Origin: Ensifer adhaerens | Lineage (GTDB): Bacteria > Pseudomonadota > Alphaproteobacteria > Rhizobiales > Rhizobiaceae | Reading direction: 5' to 3' | Length of the DNA stretch: 64,000 nucleotides | NCBI RefSeq assembly: GCF_020035535.1 | Contig: NZ_CP083351.1 | Location: forward strand, 1-64,000 | Part shown: positions 58,642 to 64,000 of the stretch, in pieces | How the letters are laid out: every line of letters starts with the position of its first letter | Numbering within the stretch: the first letter of the stretch is position 1 | The notes under the pieces: generated by a model | Databases searched by the model: none | What the model saw: the letters and a program-made list of their open reading frames with translations, nothing else | What the model was told of the DNA's origin: nothing | Made by a program: the position numbers and the translations under genes

Positions 58642-59058
58642 CTACACTAGGGGATCACCGAGCGTTTGCACTTGTTGGTTCGCCTGAAGCATTTGCCGAA
58701 GTTCGTTCAATTCCTTCAGCCGGCTTTGTCTTGTCGAAAAGAAGTCGACGACGCACGCCATCACGCCGCCTATCCGCAAAATCGCCTTGCGAACGATCAG
58801 CACCTTCACCGCCAGCAAGGCCCAAAATTCCAATGTTGCGACGCTATTTGTCGGGAAAATGTCGAAAAATACGACCGGAAGCAGACAGAGCCAAAACAAC
58901 CCGGTCCAGAAATTTGCGGCGAGTTGTGCGGCTTGTCTCTGCAGCGTCGCAAGCCGGCTGAGGGCGCGGTAACGGTTGTCGGCCTGCATCGAAAAGTAGC
59001 AGCCTTGCCCGTAGCAGGTTGCTAGCAATAATCCATATGCAATCAGGCCGTAACTCAT
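58642..59058 (-). CDS. Membrane protein, unknown, 138 aa
   Basis: The ATG at 59058 was chosen because upstream codons read as non-protein. Hydrophobic segments are at about 2-16 (SYGLIAYGLLLATCY), 50-68 (FWTGLFWLCLLPVVFF) and 78-97 (TLEFWALLAVKVLIV); the C-terminus is a charged helix (RQSRLKELNELRQMLQANQQ). Not recognised. Confidence 0.5.
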   Translation of the reverse strand: MSYGLIAYGLLLATCYGQGCYFSMQADNRYRALSRLATLQRQAAQLAANFWTGLFWLCLLPVVFFDIFPTNSVATLEFWALLAVKVLIVRKAILRIGGVMACVVDFFSTRQSRLKELNELRQMLQANQQVQTLGDPLV

Positions 59059-59230
59059 ACTCAACCCCGCTAACCTGGCTTTTGAGACGGTAGACGTCGG
59101 CATTGTCCTGGAACCCGCACAGCCCCCTGTATGAGGGATGGCGGAGCTTCTTGTGGGTAAGGCGGGAGGCTCGACTTTGGCGACCACAAACCTCGAAAGT
59201 GTGGCCCGGTTCTGCCCCCTCCATCTGGTG

Positions 59231-60565
59231 CTATCTGAGCAGGCGGATTGCTCCTGGATTGTTGATGGTATTGTTGGCAAGCGCCGCCTTGCAATCCAGC
59301 TTGAATTTGCTGTTGCCGATCATGGTGATCTCCTGCGCGACGATGCGCACACATTCGCCACTCGTGGACCCGCTGCCGGCATACTGGATTTCACGTGATG
59401 CCGGCATGTAGATGATGCCCGCAAGCGACGAGGCGCTGTTGCCGTTGATCGTCGCCGTCGCCGTATTGTTCCTGGCGGCAACGATCGAGAACCCCGCCCA
59501 GTCGCCCGTCAGCGCAGGCGTCACCTTGAAGGTCGAACCGCCATGAATGTCGAGCTGGGCGCCGTTCATCAGGAAGAAGGTGACGCCCTCAGCGGTGACT
59601 ATCGACTGGCTGGCGAATTTGAGGGGATTGCCGTCGATGATATAGGCGCCCGGTCGCAGCAGGACCTTGCCCTTGATTTCCAGGCCTCCATAGGTACCGG
59701 GCTTCAGTTCCACGGTATAGCCGGCGGGCGGGTTATTCGGCGTCTTGCTCGTGCCGTTGCAATCGCCATTGCCACTACCGCCACCGACGAAGTTCTGTCC
59801 GCATCCCGCAAGGCTCACCCAACTGCCCGTCGTCGGCATTTTCTTCGACAGGAACGGGTCCTGGACCGGTGCGACCTCTTCCACTGCCTTGGGGCAGGCA
59901 AGCGTGAGATGGGCAAGCGTCGCTGAGACTTGGCCAGTGGTGTACAGACACTCCGGTCTTGAGCGTAGCTGATCCGCTGAGATAGATCGACTGTGGGTCG
60001 CTCGAATTCGAGGTGATGGTGCAGCCGGACGTATCGACCGTGGCGCTGCCGCTTATTTCAAAAGCCCGGGTTGCGGTCGAGCTTAGAGCCAGCATGCATG
60101 CTTCTCTGCCTGGCATGCGCGCGGCAACGCTGACGCGATCGATCGTATAGGATTGAAGGCCGACGAAAGCGGTGGGTATGTGAGCTCATAGGTCGCCGTC
60201 GCCGTGGTCTCCACGCCGAGGGCACCGAAGGCGACCTTGATTGCCTGGGACGCTGGTGGCGGCGAGCTGCCCGATCCGCTCTGGTCGACGATCTCTGACG
60301 TTCCGAAATTGGCGAAGAAGGTGGTGTTCGCCAGGTCCTTCGCCTTGGTTTGATCCCCTTCGTCACCATAGGACTTCAGTGCAGAAAAGGCGGCCGCATC
60401 GAGCCCATCCTGCATTTTGGCAGCCTCTAGATTGATGCGGGCGAGATTGACGGCGACAGAAGCGCCGGTAAACAGTGGTACGATTGCCAGAGCCGTCATG
60501 ATGGCGAAGTTGCCGTTTTTGTCCTTCAGGATGCGGAAAAAGGCGTTCGTCAGATTGCGTAGCAT
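59231..60565 (-). pseudogene. Tad-pilus-type (TadE/TadG-like) gene with two frameshifts
   Basis: The start, from ATG 60565 (or 60583), is MLRNLTNAFFRILKDKNGNF, then AIMTALAIVPLFTGASVAVNLARINLEAAKMQDGLDAAAF: the membrane-anchored N-terminus of TadG/TadE-like Flp-pilus proteins. Near 60170 the phase changes to AFVGLQSYTIDRVSVAARMP, and near 59955 again to CLYTTGQVSATLAHLTLACP, continuing to the stop at 59231 through a beta-helix-like part (GVTFFLMNGAQLDIHGGS). Reconstructed length about 440 aa. Two indels in one gene suggest decay, or assembly error. Confidence 0.7.
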
Positions 60566-60747
60566 CTGCCCGGATTCCCTCATTGCTACATTAGGTAATG
60601 GTAATATTGCGTGGGCTAAGAAGTCGTTAAAGGCGAACAGATGCCGCGCCTGTCTCAATCGGTCCGCGAAATGCGTGCATCGCTGTCTGCAGGTAAGTCT
60701 CACTCAAGCAGAGACAGGCAAAAACCCATCTAATCGTGGGAGTCGCA

Positions 60748-60906
60748 ATGACATACGTATTTGAAGTGGTCGACGAAGCTGGGGCAGTGCGCAACTACGT
60801 AGCTAAGTTTATGCGCCGGGAAGCAGATAAGCTTGTCGTGGAGCATCGCGGGCTCCAAATGAGGTTCGCAGTATCGCATATCCGCGACTGGTGTGCGGTG
60901 GAGTGA
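60748..60906 (+). CDS. Small hypothetical protein, 52 aa
   Basis: Compact, protein-like: MTYVFEVVDEAGAVRNYVAK, then FMRREADKLVVEHRGLQMRF. GTGGGAG precedes the ATG at a good distance. No family known. The following 60907-61225 shows no gene. Confidence 0.5.
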   Translation: MTYVFEVVDEAGAVRNYVAKFMRREADKLVVEHRGLQMRFAVSHIRDWCAVE

Positions 60907-61225
60907 ATGGAGCGATCCGCTGCCCTCTTCAGGGACGGCAGTGGGAATGTTCGATGCCGTGAGCGTCTGGTCTCAGTCTCCGTCCCGGAAGTCGATACCG
61001 ACCCAGCCGATAGATGGGTCTGGCGATGTTGTCCGTCGCGATGGCGCGGCCCGTAGGGCGAGAATACTGCCGCTGAATCACAGGGGCAGAACATCTACGG
61101 TTAGGTCATGCGGCCCTTGTTCATCGGGCAGGCTGCCCCGGTCTAATAGGTTCTTGTTCTCTGAAAAAGTCATCCAGACAGGCAAGCGTGCGATTGGCAA
61201 GCATGCCGCCGACCCCCGGGAAGCG

Positions 61226-63097
61226 TCAACGATCGCTTGGCGTCCCGACGTTTTCGAGCAGCTTTTGATATTGCGGATGATTGCGCACCGGATCGAGATC
61301 TGAATCCTTCATGACCCAAAGTTTCATGTCACTTCCAAACTGCTGCAAGCAAATTTCCAGAAGCTCAATGGCCCGATCGAGCTTGCCAAGCTGCGAGTAG
61401 GTGCAGGCGGCGTTGTAGCGGGCGAGGTTATCGTCCGGATCGATCGCCATTGCACGCGCCAGCCATTCTTCCGCCCGATCCCGCTCTCCGAGAAATGCCA
61501 GCGCGACAGCTCCCAGCTGCGCAGGCTTAGAGCTGTCCGGATATTGCCTGAGCGCCTCTTCGGCTCGTCTTAATCCAAGACGCGCATATTTTGCCGCCTC
61601 CTCTGGACGTCCGAGGGACTTAAGGACACCGCTTAGGAAGAGTGGCGCTTGATAGTCATCGGGCTGAATTTCCATTGCACGAAGGTAATGCCGCGCGGCT
61701 TGCTCGAATTCGCCCTGAGTCATGAAAAATTCGGCGTACAACTGATGGGCTTCGTAGCAGTTGGGATCGAGCGCCAGGGCCTTTTCGAAAGCGGCAGCGG
61801 CCTCCGCGGCGTGGCTGTCGATCATCAGGGCGTATGCCCGTGCAGTATGGGCTTCCGCCAGGTCGGGCTCGAGCGTCAAGGCCTTTCCGGTGGTCGCCAG
61901 AATGTCGCCGGTCGATATCTTCTCGCCATGCTTGGAATGGAGTCGGGAATCACAGTTCGCCATGCCTGCGTAGGCGCGCGCGAAACGTGGATCCAGGTCC
62001 GTGGCTCTGGCAAACATCCGCCGCGCCAACATCAGGGAGGTTCTCGTCGCAGCATGAAGTAGCTGGCGACCTCTTAGATAGTCCGTGTAGGCTTCGATAT
62101 TGTCGGTCGGCGCTAACTCGATTGCCTTCTTCTCATCCGGCAGGAGCTTGACCTTAAGCTGATCGACAATCGTTTTGGTGATCTCATCCTGGATCGCGAA
62201 AATGTCGGTGAGCTCACGGTCGTAACGGGCGGCCCACAAATGGCCGCTCGTCGCACCGTCGATCAATTGGGCATTGATCCTCACTCGATTCCCGGCTCGG
62301 CGGACGCTACCCTCAACCAAATAGGCAACTCCAAGCTCTTTCGCTATCTGCTCCAGGTTCACCGCCTTGCCCTTGTGGGTAAAGACCGTGTTGCGCCCGA
62401 GCACGAATAGCCCCGAAACATTCGACAGGTCGGTGATGATGTCCTCGGTGATGCCGTCACTGAAGAACTCCTGCTCCGGGTCGTTGCTCATGTTCGCGAA
62501 AGGCAGGATCGCCACCGATGGTCGGTATGAGCGCTCGCGTGCTGCTTCCGGAACGCCACTGTCCGGCGATCCCAGATTGATGAAGTAGACATGCACGGGC
62601 TGGGCAATGTTCTTGACGGTCTTCTCGCCCTGATCGAGGAACTCAAGTTGGAGCTTGTTGCCGACCTGATGACGCACGAACGCTGAACACGCGACACCCC
62701 CGGGCCCAGCCAGGCCCTCGAGCCGTGCGGCGACGTTCACACCGTCGCCATAGAAATCCTCGCCGTCGATGATGAGGTCGCCGACATTGATGCCGATGCG
62801 GAACTTTATGTGTCGGTCCTCGGGAATTCCCGCGTTGCGCTCCGGCATGCCGCGCTGGATTTCAACGGCGCAACGCGTCGCGTTAAGAACGCTGCTGAAC
62901 TCGACCAAAAAGCCGTCCCCCATCACTTTGAAGATGCGCCCGCCATGCTTGGCGATGGTGGGATCGAAGAACTCGCGGCGATGCTGGCGCAGCGTGGCCA
63001 GCGTGCGCTCCTCATTGGCTTCCATAAGGCGACTGTAGCCCACGACGTCGGCGGCCAAGATGGCCGCCAAGCGTCGCTCAACCTTCTCCTCGGTCAT
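61226..63097 (-). CDS. Class III adenylate/guanylate cyclase with TolB-like and TPR domains
   Basis: A 623-aa protein. N-terminal cyclase domain (about 8-175) with metal residues D17 (LAADVVGYSRLM) and D61 (KVMGDGFLVEF) and the INVGDLIIDGEDFYGDGVNVAARLE block. The middle TolB-like part (PSVAILPFANMSNDPEQEFFSDGITEDIITDLS, 193-320) is followed by TPRs to the end (ALALDPNCYEAHQLYAEFF and repeats). No membrane helix, so cytoplasmic. This is the large rhizobial family of cyclases with unknown inputs; the TPR half probably binds a regulator. Confidence 0.92.
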   Translation of the reverse strand: MTEEKVERRLAAILAADVVGYSRLMEANEERTLATLRQHRREFFDPTIAKHGGRIFKVMGDGFLVEFSSVLNATRCAVEIQRGMPERNAGIPEDRHIKFRIGINVGDLIIDGEDFYGDGVNVAARLEGLAGPGGVACSAFVRHQVGNKLQLEFLDQGEKTVKNIAQPVHVYFINLGSPDSGVPEAARERSYRPSVAILPFANMSNDPEQEFFSDGITEDIITDLSNVSGLFVLGRNTVFTHKGKAVNLEQIAKELGVAYLVEGSVRRAGNRVRINAQLIDGATSGHLWAARYDRELTDIFAIQDEITKTIVDQLKVKLLPDEKKAIELAPTDNIEAYTDYLRGRQLLHAATRTSLMLARRMFARATDLDPRFARAYAGMANCDSRLHSKHGEKISTGDILATTGKALTLEPDLAEAHTARAYALMIDSHAAEAAAAFEKALALDPNCYEAHQLYAEFFMTQGEFEQAARHYLRAMEIQPDDYQAPLFLSGVLKSLGRPEEAAKYARLGLRRAEEALRQYPDSSKPAQLGAVALAFLGERDRAEEWLARAMAIDPDDNLARYNAACTYSQLGKLDRAIELLEICLQQFGSDMKLWVMKDSDLDPVRNHPQYQKLLENVGTPSDR

Positions 63098-63832
63098 GCA
63101 TCACCCTCTCAATTGGCCATTATTCTACTCGATCCGAAAGCTGATGTGCAGCTCCAGCGCCGAAGCACGCGGAACGTGCGAATGCCGGTCTGGCCAATGG
63201 AATAGGCTCTTGGTGGGAGCATGGACGACATCTTCAAAGCGCTTTGCGATTCCGCGACGTGAGATCCTCTTCCCGCTGTGGGACCAATTGTCGACAGTCA
63301 CATGACGCGGGATGTCGCTGGACCAGGCTCAAGTGCCGGGTCGTGTGGGCGCGCTAGCTCGTCCCGTGAAAACGAGAATGTGCCCAATCGGCCGTCGAGC
63401 ATCACATGGTTGCTCGCCTTGTCGGCCAGGCGGCTCTTTTGACTGGGGGGTCGGCAATCGGCGTCGCTGGCCGTGCTCTAAGACGCTACTGGTGAAAGTA
63501 TTGCTAGTCCCTTTAGGTTGATTGTCTCCAGATGCTGCCTGTGTCAGCCTGATCTCGTTGCGATTTCCGGAGACATTGTTCCCCGGTTCTGCTGTGGACG
63601 CCCGCAACCACCCCGACGACGAGCCTCCACTTCGCGGTGGAGGCTCGTTTCATACGCAGACAACGCCATGCGATCTCGCCGTGTTTAGGCTCTGCGGCTG
63701 CATCAGCGGGTGCACGCCACAACGTCATTGGCGCGCGGCCCAGGGCGGCATCTAGGGCACTAGCATTAAGCCACATTACCTGTGTCGTCGTTGAGGGCCT
63801 CGACTGCCCTTGATGTCCGTCCGACCCGACGC
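63098..63832. other. Intergenic, 735 bp, no gene seen
   Basis: Only short shadow-like frames. It contains the hairpin CGAGCCTCCAC/GTGGAGGCTCG (63620-63630, 63637-63647) followed by TTTC on the plus strand, which could be a transcription terminator although no gene ends there. The cyclase promoter must lie near its left edge. Confidence 0.45.
63620..63647 (+). terminator. Terminator-like hairpin
   Basis: Perfect 11-bp stem with loop TTCGCG. A short T-run follows on the plus strand; on the minus strand it would end transcription from the homocysteine S-methyltransferase side. Confidence 0.45.
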
Positions 63833-64000
63833 TCAAACGCCCGCCGCGAGCAGAGCCTTGATGTGCCGGATGTCCGAGCCGCAGCATCCGCCAACGACGC
63901 GCAACCCGGGGAGCCGTTTTGCCATTTCAGCGCAAAGCGCGCCGAACTCCTGCGGGTCACCGTCATCAAGTTCGGTGGCTTCATCCAGTTCGGCGTGGCT
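63833..64000 (-). CDS. Homocysteine S-methyltransferase, C-terminal end (partial)
   Basis: Only the last 55 codons are in the window; the gene continues past 64000. FGALCAEMAKRLPGLRVVGGCCGSDIRHI contains the paired cysteines of the GGCCG zinc motif that binds homocysteine. Members transfer a methyl group from S-methylmethionine or betaine-type donors to homocysteine; which donor cannot be judged from this piece. Confidence 0.8.
   Translation of the reverse strand, partial: SHAELDEATELDDGDPQEFGALCAEMAKRLPGLRVVGGCCGSDIRHIKALLAAGV

Overview
The window looks like part of a repABC megaplasmid (or chromid) from the Rhizobiaceae (Sinorhizobium/Ensifer/Rhizobium type). It opens with a complete repA-repB-repC cassette with a counter-transcribed RNA between repB and repC, and the rest has rhizobial features: a plasmid-borne Ku/LigD end-joining module, a RopA/Omp2-type porin, class III adenylate cyclase/TPR proteins and many short conserved rhizobial hypotheticals. 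No database search was possible; family names rest on motifs and remembered family patterns.

Layout. 1-3.6 kb: replication and partition. 5.1-9.6 kb: non-homologous end joining (ku-ligD-KTSC protein, with a second ku on the opposite strand). 10.2-13.1 kb: NUDIX hydrolase, serine recombinase, AAA/DUF4143 ATPase. 14.6-19.0 kb: a secreted protein, small genes and two toxin-antitoxin loci whose antitoxins look intact but whose PIN toxins look broken. 19.2-22.9 kb: a tniA-tniB-tniQ transposition operon (Tn5053/Tn7-like logic) with no cas genes.

24.0-43.5 kb is an accessory, defence-like island. It holds a Cap4-like nuclease/STAND NTPase gene (Avs-like architecture) split by an IS21-family insertion with a visible 7-bp target duplication; a DUF4238 protein; a short element with five ~20-bp end repeats and no transposase; a 1360-residue KAP-family membrane NTPase; a tightly overlapping three-gene operon (HNH nuclease, unknown 213-aa protein, minimal MNT-type nucleotidyltransferase); and an opposing DUF4238-DUF2971 operon. 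A tyrosine recombinase at 43.8-44.7 kb closes the island. The HNH-unknown-NTase operon is the best candidate for an undescribed system.

44.8-64 kb returns to ordinary plasmid backbone: porin, an exported protein, two paralogous membrane-anchored CadC-like/TPR proteins flanking a Crp/Fnr regulator, a tRNA(CAU), a NarL-type response regulator, HU, an antibiotic-biosynthesis-monooxygenase fold protein, a frameshifted Tad-pilus-type gene, a class III adenylate cyclase with TPRs, and the 3' end of a homocysteine S-methyltransferase gene. Two related, probably structured RNA elements with compensatory base changes lie at 55.5 and 57.65 kb.
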